DNA from: Lachnospiraceae bacterium
Lineage (GTDB): Bacteria > Bacillota > Clostridia > Lachnospirales > Lachnospiraceae
Length of the DNA stretch: 64,000 nucleotides
Direction of reading: 5' to 3'
Assembly: GCA_910575475.1 (NCBI GenBank)
Contig: CAJTGD010000027.1
Location: 1-64,000 of the forward strand
Shown: positions 43,752 to 53,888 of the stretch, piece after piece
How positions within the stretch are numbered: the first letter of the stretch is position 1
How the letters are laid out: each line of letters begins with the position of its first letter
Translations under genes and position numbers: made by a program
Notes under the pieces: model-generated
What the model saw: only the letters and a program-made list of their open reading frames with translations
The model's database searches: none
What the model was told of the DNA's origin: nothing

Positions 43752-46406
43752 TTGGCAGAATTAACACCAATGATGCAGAAATATATGGATACGAAAGCGG
43801 AATATCCCGGCTGTATCTTATTTTACAGGCTGGGAGATTTCTACGAGATGTTCTTTGAGGATGCCGTTACGGTGTCCCGGGAGCTGGAGCTGACCCTGAC
43901 CGGGAAAAGCTGCGGACTGGAAGAGCGGGCGCCCATGTGCGGCGTCCCTTATCATGCTGTGGACGGGTATCTCAACCGGCTGGTGGCCAAGGGCTACAAG
44001 GTGGCCATCTGTGAGCAGACCGAGGATCCGAAGCAGGCCAAGGGACTGGTCCGCCGGGAGGTGGTGCGGGTGGTCACGCCGGGCACGATCCTGGACAGCC
44101 AGATGATGGATGAATCCAGAAATAACTATATCATGTGTATCGTATATCTGGCGGACCGGTACGGAGTCTCGGTGGCGGACGTGTCCACAGGGGATTACTT
44201 CGTGACGGAGCTGCCGGACGGCGGGAAGCTCAAAGACGAGATCTTCAAATTCACGCCTTCCGAGATCATCTGCAATGAGTCCTTCTATATGAGCGGAATG
44301 GACCTGGATGACTTAAAGGACCGGCTAAAGATCGCGCTGTATGCTCTGGATGCCTGGTATTTTGACGACGCTCTGTGCAGAAAAAACCTTCTGGAGCATT
44401 TTCAGGTCAAGACACTGGACGGGCTGGGGCTGGGAGACCTGGACTGCGGCGTGATCAGCGCGGGGGCATTGCTCCAGTACCTTCTGGAGACCCAGAAGAA
44501 CAATCTGGCTCATATGACTCATATTACGCCGTACACCACGGGAAAATATATGATGCTGGACAGCTCCACAAGGCGGAACCTGGAGCTGTGCGAGACGCTG
44601 CGGGAGAAGCAGAAGCGGGGGTCGCTGCTCTGGGTGCTGGACAAGACCCGCACCGCCATGGGAGCGCGGACGCTGCGGAAGTATGTGGAGCAGCCCCTGA
44701 TCGAGCAGGGGGAGATCGAGCGGCGGCTGGACGCTGTGGCCGAATTAAAGGACGCGGCCATCAGCCGGGAGGAGATCCGGGAGTACTTATCTCCGGTCTA
44801 CGACCTGGAACGGCTGATCACGAAGATCACCTACGGCACCGCCAATCCCCGGGATCTGACCGCATTTTCCGGTTCTCTGGAAATGTTGCCACATGTCCGG
44901 TACATATTGGAAGAGATGCACTCTGGCCTGCTCTGTGAGATCCGAGAAAACCTGGACACCTTAGAGGACCTGTGTTCCCTGGTGAAGTCGGCTATTGTGG
45001 AGGAACCGCCTCTTGCCATGAAGGAGGGGAACATCATCCGGGACGGCTACAACGAGGAGGTGGATACCCTGCGCCGGGCCAAGTCCGAGGGCAAGGGATG
45101 GCTTGCCAAGCTGGAAGAGGAGGAACGTGAAAAGACCGGGATCAAGAACTTAAAGATTAAATACAACAAGGTATTCGGCTATTATCTGGAGGTGACCAAT
45201 TCATACAAGAACATGGTGCCTGATTATTTTATGCGTAAGCAGACCCTTGCCAATGCGGAGCGGTATATCACGCCGGAACTGAAAGAACTGGAGGATACCA
45301 TCCTGGGGGCGGAGGACAAGCTGTATGCCCTGGAGTATGAGCTGTACTGCGCGGTCCGGGATACGATCGCTGGGGAGGTGGAGCGGATCCAGAGGACGGC
45401 CAAGGCGGTGGCGGAGCTGGATGTATTTTCTACGCTTGCCCTGGTGGCAGAGCGGAACCACTATGTGCGGCCCCAGATCAATGGGAAGGGCGTCATCGAT
45501 ATCAAGGACGGACGTCATCCGGTGGTGGAGCAGATGATCCCGGACGGCTCCTTTATTTGTAATGATACTTTTTTAAATGATAAGAAAGAGCGTATTTCCA
45601 TCATCACCGGCCCCAATATGGCGGGAAAGTCCACCTATATGCGGCAGACCGCGCTGATCGTATTGATGGCCCAGATCGGTTCCTTTGTGCCGGCGGAGAA
45701 GGCGGATATCGGCCTGGTGGACCGGATCTTTACACGGGTGGGTGCTTCCGACGATCTGGCGTCCGGACAGAGCACCTTTATGGTGGAGATGACGGAGGTG
45801 GCCAACATCCTGCGCAATGCTACGGCCAAGAGCCTCTTGATCCTGGATGAGATCGGAAGGGGGACCAGCACCTTTGACGGGCTGTCCATTGCCTGGGCGG
45901 TGGTGGAGTATATCAGCGATTCCAAGCTTTTGGGCGCCAAGACCCTGTTCGCAACCCATTACCATGAGCTGACAGAGCTGGAAGGAAAGATCGAGCATGT
46001 CAATAATTACTGCATCGCCGTGAAGGAAAAGGGCGATGACATCGTGTTCCTACGCAAGATCGTCAAGGGCGGTGCGGATAAGAGCTACGGGATCCAGGTT
46101 GCCAAGCTGGCCGGTGTTCCGGACCTGGTCATCAGCCGGGCCAAGGAGATCGTGGAGGAACTCTCAGACGGGGATATCACCGGCCGGGTCAGCGAGATCG
46201 CGGTGAAGTGTCCCCAGAAGCCGCAGAAAAAGGTGAAATCCAGGAAATATGACGAGGTGGACCTGGCACAGTTCTCTCTTTTTGACACCGTTCAGGACGA
46301 CGATGTGCTGGAAGAGCTGAAAAATATCGATGTGGGCAATCTGACGCCCATCGACGCGCTGAATACCATTTACCGGTTGCAGAATAAATTGAAGAACCGG
46401 TGGTAA
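43752..46406 (+). CDS. mutS: DNA mismatch repair protein MutS
   Basis: The 884-residue protein has the mismatch-binding GDFYEMF near residue 29, the clamp and lever domains, and the ATPase with TGPNMAGKSTYMRQ and LLILDEIGRGTSTFDG. It recognises mispairs and recruits MutL. The start is TTG 43752 behind AAGGAAGG. mutL follows after 12 bases. Confidence 0.97.
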   Translation: MAELTPMMQKYMDTKAEYPGCILFYRLGDFYEMFFEDAVTVSRELELTLTGKSCGLEERAPMCGVPYHAVDGYLNRLVAKGYKVAICEQTEDPKQAKGLVRREVVRVVTPGTILDSQMMDESRNNYIMCIVYLADRYGVSVADVSTGDYFVTELPDGGKLKDEIFKFTPSEIICNESFYMSGMDLDDLKDRLKIALYALDAWYFDDALCRKNLLEHFQVKTLDGLGLGDLDCGVISAGALLQYLLETQKNNLAHMTHITPYTTGKYMMLDSSTRRNLELCETLREKQKRGSLLWVLDKTRTAMGARTLRKYVEQPLIEQGEIERRLDAVAELKDAAISREEIREYLSPVYDLERLITKITYGTANPRDLTAFSGSLEMLPHVRYILEEMHSGLLCEIRENLDTLEDLCSLVKSAIVEEPPLAMKEGNIIRDGYNEEVDTLRRAKSEGKGWLAKLEEEEREKTGIKNLKIKYNKVFGYYLEVTNSYKNMVPDYFMRKQTLANAERYITPELKELEDTILGAEDKLYALEYELYCAVRDTIAGEVERIQRTAKAVAELDVFSTLALVAERNHYVRPQINGKGVIDIKDGRHPVVEQMIPDGSFICNDTFLNDKKERISIITGPNMAGKSTYMRQTALIVLMAQIGSFVPAEKADIGLVDRIFTRVGASDDLASGQSTFMVEMTEVANILRNATAKSLLILDEIGRGTSTFDGLSIAWAVVEYISDSKLLGAKTLFATHYHELTELEGKIEHVNNYCIAVKEKGDDIVFLRKIVKGGADKSYGIQVAKLAGVPDLVISRAKEIVEELSDGDITGRVSEIAVKCPQKPQKKVKSRKYDEVDLAQFSLFDTVQDDDVLEELKNIDVGNLTPIDALNTIYRLQNKLKNRW

Positions 46407-46418
46407 AGGAGGCAGGCT

Positions 46419-48629
46419 ATGGCACGGATTCAGGTTTTGGATCAGACGACAATTGATAAGATCGCCGCGGGAGAGGTCATTGAGCGGCCGGCTTCCATCG
46501 TCAAGGAGCTGGCGGAAAATGCCATTGATGCCGGGGCGAATACGGTCACGGTGGAGATCGAGGACGGGGGGATCACCCTGATCCGGATCACGGACAACGG
46601 GTGCGGCATTCCAAAAGAGGACATCCGAAATGCGTTTCTGCGCCATTCCACGAGCAAGATCCGGTGTGTGGAGGACTTGTCCAAGATCACGTCTCTGGGC
46701 TTCAGGGGAGAGGCCCTGTCCAGCATTGCCGCCGTGACCAAGGTGGAGCTGGTGACGAAGCCGAAGGAGGAAACCTTCGGCGTTCGGTATGTGATCGAAG
46801 GCGGACGGGAGATCTCCATGGAAGAGACCGGGGCGGCGGACGGAACCACATTTGCCGTGCGGCAGCTTTTTTACAATGTGCCTGCCCGCAGGAAGTTTTT
46901 GAAGACCGCCATGACGGAGGCCGGGCATGTGCAGGATCTTCTGATGCGCCTGGCGCTTTCCCATCCGGAGGTGGCTTTCCGCTTTCTGAACAACCGGCAG
47001 GAAAAGCTGAGGACCTCCGGGAGCGGGAAATTGGATGAGGTGATCTACAATCTCTATGGGCGGGATGTGGCCTCCAACCTTCTCAAGCTGGATCATCCGG
47101 CCGACGGCATCCGCATCCGGGGCTACATCGGCAAGCCGGTGATCACCCGGGGAAACCGGAATTTTGAGACCTTTTTTGTGAATGGGAGATATGTGAAAAG
47201 CGCCATGATCTCCAAGGCCCTAGAGGATGCCTGCAAGGACTTCATGATGCAGCACAAATTTCCCTTTGCGGTGCTGGCATTTGAGATCGATACCGAGCAG
47301 GTGGACGTGAATGTCCATCCCACAAAGATGGAGCTGCGTTTTCAAAAGCAGCAGGAGGTCTACAACACGGTCTTTGAGGGGATCCACAGGAGGCTTCTGG
47401 AACCGGAATTGATCCCCCAGGTGGAGGCGCCGGAGCCTAGACTTGCGCCGGAGGAAAACAAGGACGAAGGGAAAGGCGCGCTCGGATCAGAGGGCAAAGC
47501 TGTGCCCGGAGGAGGAACGGAGGAAGCCGGCCGGATGCCCGCTGAGAGCCCGTTTCTGCTCAAACCGAAGAAAACGGGACTGGAGCAGGAAATCCAGGAT
47601 GAGGACTATTTTATCCGGAAAATGCGGGAACGCGTGCTGGATTATCATGAGAAATTAAAGGCATCCGCAGAAACGGCGGGAGCGGAAAGTCTGCCGGATT
47701 CCGGGCAGGAACAGACAGCCACCTCCGGCCAGGGATCATTGCCGGAGACCGGTTATGGCAAGGCATCCGTTTCCGGGCTTGAACAGAGGAAAGCAAGCGA
47801 TCAGGAGAACAGATCGTCCGCAGTCTGCGACAGAACAGCGGCCTTCGGCCGCGGAACCATGCCCGGGTTCATCCGCGAAAACCAGGAATATCACGTACCC
47901 GGGAAGCCGCAGGACACCTGTGAATCTGTCCAGCCGGCGCAACAGACCCTTCGGGAAGCCGACCGGCCGAAGCCGCAGGGCCTCCGGGAGGATATCCAGG
48001 CAAAGCAGATGGACCTGTTCGAGGAGAAGCTGTTAAAACGGGACATCCGTGCAGAGTATAAGCTGGTGGGCCAGGTGTTCGACACCTACTGGCTTGTCCA
48101 GTTCCAGGACAACCTGTACATCATTGACCAGCATGCCGCCCACGAGCGTGTCCTGTATGAACGCACATTGAAGGAGATGAAAAACCGGGAGTATACCTCG
48201 CAGTACTTAAGCCCGCCGGTGATCCTGACCCTTTCCATGCAGGAGGCACGGCTGCTGGATGAACACATGGACCGGTTTCAGCGGATTGGTTTCGAGATCG
48301 AGCCCTTCGGCGGAAAGGAATATGCAGTCCGCGCAGTCCCCGCCAACCTGTTTGGGATCGCCAAAAAGGAACTCCTTCTGGAAATGCTGGATACCCTGTC
48401 GGACAGTGTGAACACGTCCATGACGCCGGAGCTGATCGATGAAAAGGTGGCGTCCCTGTCCTGCAAGGCCGCGGTGAAGGGGAACAGCCGTCTCTCCGCC
48501 CAGGAGGTGGATGCGCTGATCGGGGAACTGCTGTTATTATCCAATCCCTATCACTGTCCCCACGGACGCCCCACGATCATCGCCATGTCAAAGCGGGATC
48601 TGGAGAAAAAGTTTAAGAGGATCGTATAA
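46419..48629 (+). CDS. mutL: DNA mismatch repair endonuclease MutL
   Basis: The 736-residue protein has the GHKL ATPase motifs (ELAENAIDAGA, DNGCGI, GFRGEALSSIA) and a C-terminal domain with DQHAAHERVLYE, the metal-binding nicking motif of MutL proteins in bacteria lacking MutH. It is longer than usual because of a linker of about 190 low-complexity residues (about 335-525) rich in Gly, Glu, Ser and Gln. AAAGGAGG precedes ATG 46419. Confidence 0.97.
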   Translation: MARIQVLDQTTIDKIAAGEVIERPASIVKELAENAIDAGANTVTVEIEDGGITLIRITDNGCGIPKEDIRNAFLRHSTSKIRCVEDLSKITSLGFRGEALSSIAAVTKVELVTKPKEETFGVRYVIEGGREISMEETGAADGTTFAVRQLFYNVPARRKFLKTAMTEAGHVQDLLMRLALSHPEVAFRFLNNRQEKLRTSGSGKLDEVIYNLYGRDVASNLLKLDHPADGIRIRGYIGKPVITRGNRNFETFFVNGRYVKSAMISKALEDACKDFMMQHKFPFAVLAFEIDTEQVDVNVHPTKMELRFQKQQEVYNTVFEGIHRRLLEPELIPQVEAPEPRLAPEENKDEGKGALGSEGKAVPGGGTEEAGRMPAESPFLLKPKKTGLEQEIQDEDYFIRKMRERVLDYHEKLKASAETAGAESLPDSGQEQTATSGQGSLPETGYGKASVSGLEQRKASDQENRSSAVCDRTAAFGRGTMPGFIRENQEYHVPGKPQDTCESVQPAQQTLREADRPKPQGLREDIQAKQMDLFEEKLLKRDIRAEYKLVGQVFDTYWLVQFQDNLYIIDQHAAHERVLYERTLKEMKNREYTSQYLSPPVILTLSMQEARLLDEHMDRFQRIGFEIEPFGGKEYAVRAVPANLFGIAKKELLLEMLDTLSDSVNTSMTPELIDEKVASLSCKAAVKGNSRLSAQEVDALIGELLLLSNPYHCPHGRPTIIAMSKRDLEKKFKRIV

Positions 48630-49577
48630 ATGATGAAACAACCACTGATCATACTGACAGGACCTACCGCAGTCGGGAAGACGAAGATGTCCATCGCCCT
48701 GGCAAAGGCGGTCGGCGGGGAGATCATTTCCGCAGATTCCATGCAGGTCTACCGCCAGATGGACATCGGCTCCGCGAAGATCCGTCCGGAGGAAATGGAC
48801 GGGATCCGGCACCATCTGATCGATGTGCTGGATCCGGACGAGGCGTTCCATGTGGTCCGTTTTCAGGAGATGGCAAAGGCGGCTATGGACCAGATCTACG
48901 GGAGGCACAAGATCCCGATCCTGACAGGGGGAACGGGGTTTTATATCCAGGCCGTTTTATATGACATCGACTTTACGGAAAACGGAGGCGACAGCGCATA
49001 CCGGAGAGAACTGGAAGGACTGGCACGGGAGAATGGGCCGGAATTTCTCCACCGGATGCTTGCGCAGGTGGACGCCCGGTCCGCGGAGGAGATCCACGCC
49101 CACAATGTGAAGCGGACCATCCGCGCGCTGGAACATTTCCATCAGACCGGGGAAAAAATATCGGAGCACAATCAGGAGCAGAGGGAAAAGGAATCTCCCT
49201 ACAATTTTGCCTATTTTGTATTGAACGACGAACGGCAGCGTCTGTATGAGCGGATCGACCGCCGGGTGGACGAGATGCTGGAGGAAGGGCTGGAGGAAGA
49301 GGTGATCCGGCTTAAGGATCGCGGATTTACAAGGGACATGGTCTCCATGCAGGGTCTTGGATATAAGGAAATGCTGGATTATCTGGAAGGAAACTGCTCC
49401 TTGGAGGAGGCCGTCACGGTCATCAAACGGGACACCCGGCATTTCGCGAAGCGGCAGATCACCTGGTTCAAGCGGGAGCGGGATGTGATCTGGCTTGACA
49501 AGGACAAAGCGGATCATGATGAGGATGTATTATTAAACCAGATGCTTGGTGAACTGAAAAGACGGCAGATCGTATGA
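48630..49577 (+). CDS. miaA: tRNA dimethylallyltransferase
   Basis: The 315-residue enzyme has the P-loop ILTGPTAVGKTK and the DMP-binding SADSMQVYRQMDIGSAK. It adds the isopentenyl group to A37, the substrate of MiaB. The ATG pair at 48630/48633 directly follows the mutL stop. The order mutS-mutL-miaA is well known in Firmicutes. Confidence 0.97.
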   Translation: MMKQPLIILTGPTAVGKTKMSIALAKAVGGEIISADSMQVYRQMDIGSAKIRPEEMDGIRHHLIDVLDPDEAFHVVRFQEMAKAAMDQIYGRHKIPILTGGTGFYIQAVLYDIDFTENGGDSAYRRELEGLARENGPEFLHRMLAQVDARSAEEIHAHNVKRTIRALEHFHQTGEKISEHNQEQREKESPYNFAYFVLNDERQRLYERIDRRVDEMLEEGLEEEVIRLKDRGFTRDMVSMQGLGYKEMLDYLEGNCSLEEAVTVIKRDTRHFAKRQITWFKRERDVIWLDKDKADHDEDVLLNQMLGELKRRQIV

Positions 49578-49641
49578 CGCGCATGGAACTGCATTTTACA
49601 CTGTGAAGAAAAAAGAGCAGGAAAAAGGAGAAACAGATCAA

Positions 49642-50940
49642 ATGGAACAGTTAAAGATATACAAAAGCCTTGGAATCTCGGAGGAAGTATTCGCGGCCGG
49701 AGAACGACTGGAGCAGGAGTTGATGCCCCGGTTTCTGGAATTTGAAAAAACGGCGGAATTAAACCAGTTAAAGGTACTGGGGGCCATGCAGAAGAACCGG
49801 GTCAGCGCGGAGTGCTTCCAGTATTCCACCGGATACGGATACAATGACAACGGAAGGGATACGCTGGAACGCGTTTATGCGGATACCTTTCACACGGAGG
49901 CGGCTCTTGTCCGCCCCCAGATCACCTGTGGGACACACGCTCTGGCATTGGCATTGTCCGCGAATCTGCGTCCGGGAGACGAGCTCTTGTCCCCTGTGGG
50001 AAAGCCTTATGATACCCTGGAAGAGGTGATCGGGATCCGGCCCTCCAGAGGATCCCTGGCGGAATACGGGGTCACCTACCGGCAGGTGGAATTGAAAGAA
50101 GACGGATATTTCGACTATCCGGCCATTGAGCGGAGCCTGAATGAGAAAACGAAATTGGTCACCATCCAGCGCTCCAAGGGCTATCAGACCCGGCCCAGCT
50201 ATTCCGTGGAAAAGATCGGGGAGCTGATCGCCTTCATCAAGAGAATCCGTCCGGACGTGATCTGCATGGTGGATAACTGCTACGGTGAATTTGTGGAGAA
50301 CAGAGAACCCAGCGACGTAGGCGCGGACATGGTGGTAGGGTCTCTGATCAAGAATCCGGGGGGCGGACTGGCGCCCATCGGCGGTTATGTGGCAGGCCGG
50401 GAAGATCTGATCGAGAACTGCGGGTGCCGCCTGACCTCTCCGGGACTGGGCCGGGAGGTGGGTGCTTCCCTGGGTGTGATGCAGTCCTTCTACCAGGGCT
50501 TTTTCCTGGCTCCAGTGGTGGTTGCCAGCGCCTTAAAAGGAGCCGTATTTGCGGCCAATATTTACGAGCGGCTTGGCTTTTCCGTGATTCCGAACAGTGT
50601 GGAATCCAGGCATGATATCATCCAGGCCGTAACGCTTGGGATCCCGGAGGGCGTGGTTGCGTTCTGCCAGGGCGTACAGGCGGCGGCCCCGGTGGACAGC
50701 TATGTGACCCCGGTTCCCTGGGCCATGCCGGGCTATGACAGCGATGTGATCATGGCGGCAGGGGCATTTGTACAGGGATCCTCCATTGAGCTGAGCGCGG
50801 ACGGACCCATCAAGCCGCCTTATGCCGTGTACTTCCAGGGCGGGCTCACCTGGCCCAGCGCAAAGCTGGGGATCCTGCAGTCGCTGCAGTATCTGGTGAA
50901 CGCGGGGCTGGTGTCCGGCCGTCAGATCGAAACCTTGTGA
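49642..50940 (+). CDS. PLP-dependent enzyme of the methionine gamma-lyase-like / aluminium-resistance family (YnbB)
   Basis: The 432-residue protein has the PLP lysine in GSLIKNPGGGLAPIGGY and the family segments CFQYSTGYGYND and VDNCYGEFVE. Bacillus YnbB lies in the same place, near miaA-hfq-glnR. Its true reaction is unproven; the lyase name comes from fold similarity. I prefer ATG 49642 after AAAAGGAG; GTG 49603 has no ribosome site. Confidence 0.85.
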   Translation: MEQLKIYKSLGISEEVFAAGERLEQELMPRFLEFEKTAELNQLKVLGAMQKNRVSAECFQYSTGYGYNDNGRDTLERVYADTFHTEAALVRPQITCGTHALALALSANLRPGDELLSPVGKPYDTLEEVIGIRPSRGSLAEYGVTYRQVELKEDGYFDYPAIERSLNEKTKLVTIQRSKGYQTRPSYSVEKIGELIAFIKRIRPDVICMVDNCYGEFVENREPSDVGADMVVGSLIKNPGGGLAPIGGYVAGREDLIENCGCRLTSPGLGREVGASLGVMQSFYQGFFLAPVVVASALKGAVFAANIYERLGFSVIPNSVESRHDIIQAVTLGIPEGVVAFCQGVQAAAPVDSYVTPVPWAMPGYDSDVIMAAGAFVQGSSIELSADGPIKPPYAVYFQGGLTWPSAKLGILQSLQYLVNAGLVSGRQIETL

Positions 50941-51034
50941 AACGGCTGAATGGCCATAATGGGATGTTGTAACTGCTCCGATCTGCGAAGTACTGGGCAG
51001 ATATTGGATGCTTTAGAAAAGAAGGAGGGCGGAA

Positions 51035-52261
51035 ATGGGAAATGTAACCATCATCGGGGGCGGGGCTTCCGGCCTGACGGCGGCCATCACCGCAGCGTCT
51101 GCCGGGGCCAGGGTGACTCTGATCGAGCAGAATGACCGGGTGGGGAAAAAGATTTTATCCACCGGAAACGGAAGATGCAACTATACCAATATGCACCAGG
51201 AGCCTTCCTGCTATCATTCGGAGGATCCGTCCTTTCCATGGGGGATCATCCGGCAGTTTGATGCCGGAGAAACCGTAAAATTTTTCCGGGAGCTGGGCAT
51301 TTTTCCAAAAAACCGGGAGGGCTATTTGTATCCCAATTCCGACCAGGCATCCTCGGTCCTGGATGTGCTTCGGATGGAATGCCGGAGACTCCATACGGAG
51401 ATAAGGACAGACTGCAGATGTACAGAGATCCGGCCGAAAAAAAACGGGTTTCGCCTGAAAACCACGTCAGGAGAATTTTCTGCGGATCGGGTGGTCCTGG
51501 CCGCAGGTTCCGCTGCGTCAGCCGTGGCCGGAAGCGGGGATCTGGGCTACCGGCTTGCCAGACAGCTGGGACACCGGATCGTACCGGTGGTTCCGGCGCT
51601 GGTTCAGCTCCGGTGCCGGGAGGACTTTTACAAAAGCGTCTCCGGGGTGCGGGTGGCAGGAGCCGTTGAGATCTTTGCGGATCAGGTCTGCATTGCAAGG
51701 AACCAGGGAGAGATCCAGCTGACCAATTACGGAATCTCCGGCATCCCGGTCTTTCAGGTGAGCGGCGCGGCGGCCCGGGCTTTATATCACAGACAGTCCG
51801 TGAAGGCGGTGCTGGATTTCATGCCGGATATGGAATGGGAAGCCTTTCTGGGCTTTTTGAAGGAACGGATCCGGATCCGCCCGGAAAAAACACTGGAGGA
51901 GTTCTTTGTAGGGCTGTTCCCGAAAAAGCTGTGGGATCTGTGGCTCCGTCTCGGCGGACTTCCCCGGATCCAGGCCGCGGGGACGCTTACGGATGGACAG
52001 ATGGAAGCGCTGGCCCGTCTGATCCGGCAGTTTGAAACCAACGTCACCGCCGCCAATTCCTTTGCCCAGGCACAGGTCTGCCGGGGAGGCGTAGATACCC
52101 GGGACGTGGATCCCAGGACACTGGAATCCCGTTTGATCCCGGGGCTTTATTTTGCCGGGGAGGTGCTGGATGTGGACGGACTCTGCGGCGGGTATAACCT
52201 GCAGTGGGCATGGTCCAGCGGCCATGTGGCGGGAAAGGAGGCGGCCCATGCTAAGACTTAA
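51035..52261 (+). CDS. HI0933/YhiN-family FAD-dependent oxidoreductase
   Basis: The 408-residue flavoprotein starts with the dinucleotide-binding VTIIGGGASGLTAAITA and ends with LCGGYNLQWAWSSGHVAG, both typical of the BaiN/YhiN group. Members have been linked to oxidation of aminoacetone or to bile-acid reduction in gut clostridia, but sequence alone cannot say. AGAAGGAGGG precedes ATG 51035. The end overlaps the next gene by 14 bases. Confidence 0.85.
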   Translation: MGNVTIIGGGASGLTAAITAASAGARVTLIEQNDRVGKKILSTGNGRCNYTNMHQEPSCYHSEDPSFPWGIIRQFDAGETVKFFRELGIFPKNREGYLYPNSDQASSVLDVLRMECRRLHTEIRTDCRCTEIRPKKNGFRLKTTSGEFSADRVVLAAGSAASAVAGSGDLGYRLARQLGHRIVPVVPALVQLRCREDFYKSVSGVRVAGAVEIFADQVCIARNQGEIQLTNYGISGIPVFQVSGAAARALYHRQSVKAVLDFMPDMEWEAFLGFLKERIRIRPEKTLEEFFVGLFPKKLWDLWLRLGGLPRIQAAGTLTDGQMEALARLIRQFETNVTAANSFAQAQVCRGGVDTRDVDPRTLESRLIPGLYFAGEVLDVDGLCGGYNLQWAWSSGHVAGKEAAHAKT

Positions 52262-53864
52262 TCAGATCCGGCTTCGGCCGGGACACAGTGAACAGGAGCT
52301 GGAAGACAGAATCCGAAAGCTTTTAAATCTGAAAAAATCCGAACCTTTGGAATATCGGATCTTCAAACAGTCCATTGACGCCAGAAAAAAGCCGGAAATT
52401 TATTATACCTATACGGTGGATGTGAAGCTTCGGCAGGAGGAGGCTGTTCTGAAACGGGCAGGCCAAAAGAAACAGAAGCCCGGACAGATCGAAAAGCAGG
52501 AAGAGGTTCTCTACCGGACACCGGCTCACGGATCGGAAAACCTTTCCCACAGGCCGGTGGTGGCCGGGGCAGGCCCTGCCGGACTGTTCTGCGCCTGGAT
52601 TCTGGCGCGGGAGGGATATCGGCCGCTGCTGCTGGAAAGAGGCGCTCCGGTGGAGGAGCGGATCCGGGATGTGGAGGCGTTCTGGAAAGGGGGACCTCTG
52701 GACCCGGAATCCAATGTTCAGTTCGGGGAGGGCGGTGCAGGCACCTTTTCCGACGGAAAGCTGAATACTTTGGTGAAGGATGCTCACGGCCGGAACCGTC
52801 TGGTGCTGGAAGCCTTTGTCCGTTTCGGCGCGCCGGAGCAGATCCTGTATGAGCAGAAGCCGCACATCGGTACGGATATCCTTTCCCGGGTGATCCGAAA
52901 TCTACGGGAGGAGATCCGGCAGTCCGGCGGGGAGATCCGGTTTCACAGCCGTCTCACCGGCCTCACCTGCGCAGAGAACGCGGGGGGCCGCAGCCTTCGG
53001 CAGATCACGGTCAATGACACGGAGGAGATTCCCGCAGAGGTCCTGGTGATCGCTGTCGGGCACAGCGCCAGAGATACCTTCGGGATGCTTTTGGACAGCG
53101 GGATTCCCATGCAGGCCAAGGCCTTTGCGGTGGGGGTGCGCGTGGAGCATCCCCAGCAGATGATCCAGAACGTCCAGTACGGAAGCAGCTGGGCCGGGAA
53201 GCTGCCTGCCGCGTCCTATAAGCTGTCGGAAAATCTGGACAACGGACGGGGCGTGTATACCTTCTGCATGTGTCCGGGAGGGTATGTGGTCAACGCATCC
53301 TCCGAGGCGGGGCGGATTGCCGTCAACGGCATGAGCTACCACGGCCGGGCGGGAAGCAATGCCAACAGTGCGGTGATCGTAACCGTATCTCCCAAAGATT
53401 TTGGGAATGACCATCCTCTTGCCGGGGTAGAATTTCAGCGCCGGCTGGAAGCTCTCGCATACCGGGAGGGACAGGGCCGGATTCCGGTGCAGTGCTTTGG
53501 GGACTTCCGCAGGAATGTGCCGACAACGGCGCTGGGAGAGATCCTGCCCCAGATCAAAGGGGAATACAGGCTGGCAAATGTGCGGAGGATCTTCCCGGAA
53601 GAGCTGGCGGACTCCCTGCAGCGGGGGATCTGCGCCATGGATCGGAAGATTCCCGGATTTGCAAGGGAGGATATGGTACTGTCCGGCGTGGAGAGCCGGA
53701 CTTCGTCGCCGGTGCGGATGGTCCGGGGAGATACATTGGAATGTGAGATCGGCGGGATCTATCCCTGCGGCGAAGGGGCCGGGTACGCAGGGGGGATCAT
53801 GTCGGCGGCTATGGATGGGGTGAAAGTGGGGGAAGCGATTGTTGGGCGGTTTAGGGGGGTGTGA
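52248..53864 (+). CDS. FAD-dependent dehydrogenase, COG2509 type
   Basis: The 538-residue protein has an N-terminal domain with a Leu-rich KLLNLKKSEP segment, the FAD motif VVAGAGPAGLFCAWIL and the conserved NVQFGEGGAGTFSDGKLNT. Members are widespread in Firmicutes and annotated only as uncharacterised flavoproteins. AAAGGAGG (52234-52241) serves ATG 52248, inside the end of the preceding flavoprotein gene, so the pair is translated together and may share a pathway. Confidence 0.85.
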   Translation: MLRLNQIRLRPGHSEQELEDRIRKLLNLKKSEPLEYRIFKQSIDARKKPEIYYTYTVDVKLRQEEAVLKRAGQKKQKPGQIEKQEEVLYRTPAHGSENLSHRPVVAGAGPAGLFCAWILAREGYRPLLLERGAPVEERIRDVEAFWKGGPLDPESNVQFGEGGAGTFSDGKLNTLVKDAHGRNRLVLEAFVRFGAPEQILYEQKPHIGTDILSRVIRNLREEIRQSGGEIRFHSRLTGLTCAENAGGRSLRQITVNDTEEIPAEVLVIAVGHSARDTFGMLLDSGIPMQAKAFAVGVRVEHPQQMIQNVQYGSSWAGKLPAASYKLSENLDNGRGVYTFCMCPGGYVVNASSEAGRIAVNGMSYHGRAGSNANSAVIVTVSPKDFGNDHPLAGVEFQRRLEALAYREGQGRIPVQCFGDFRRNVPTTALGEILPQIKGEYRLANVRRIFPEELADSLQRGICAMDRKIPGFAREDMVLSGVESRTSSPVRMVRGDTLECEIGGIYPCGEGAGYAGGIMSAAMDGVKVGEAIVGRFRGV

Positions 53865-53888
53865 ATGAAGGGAATATCCCAATCGTCC

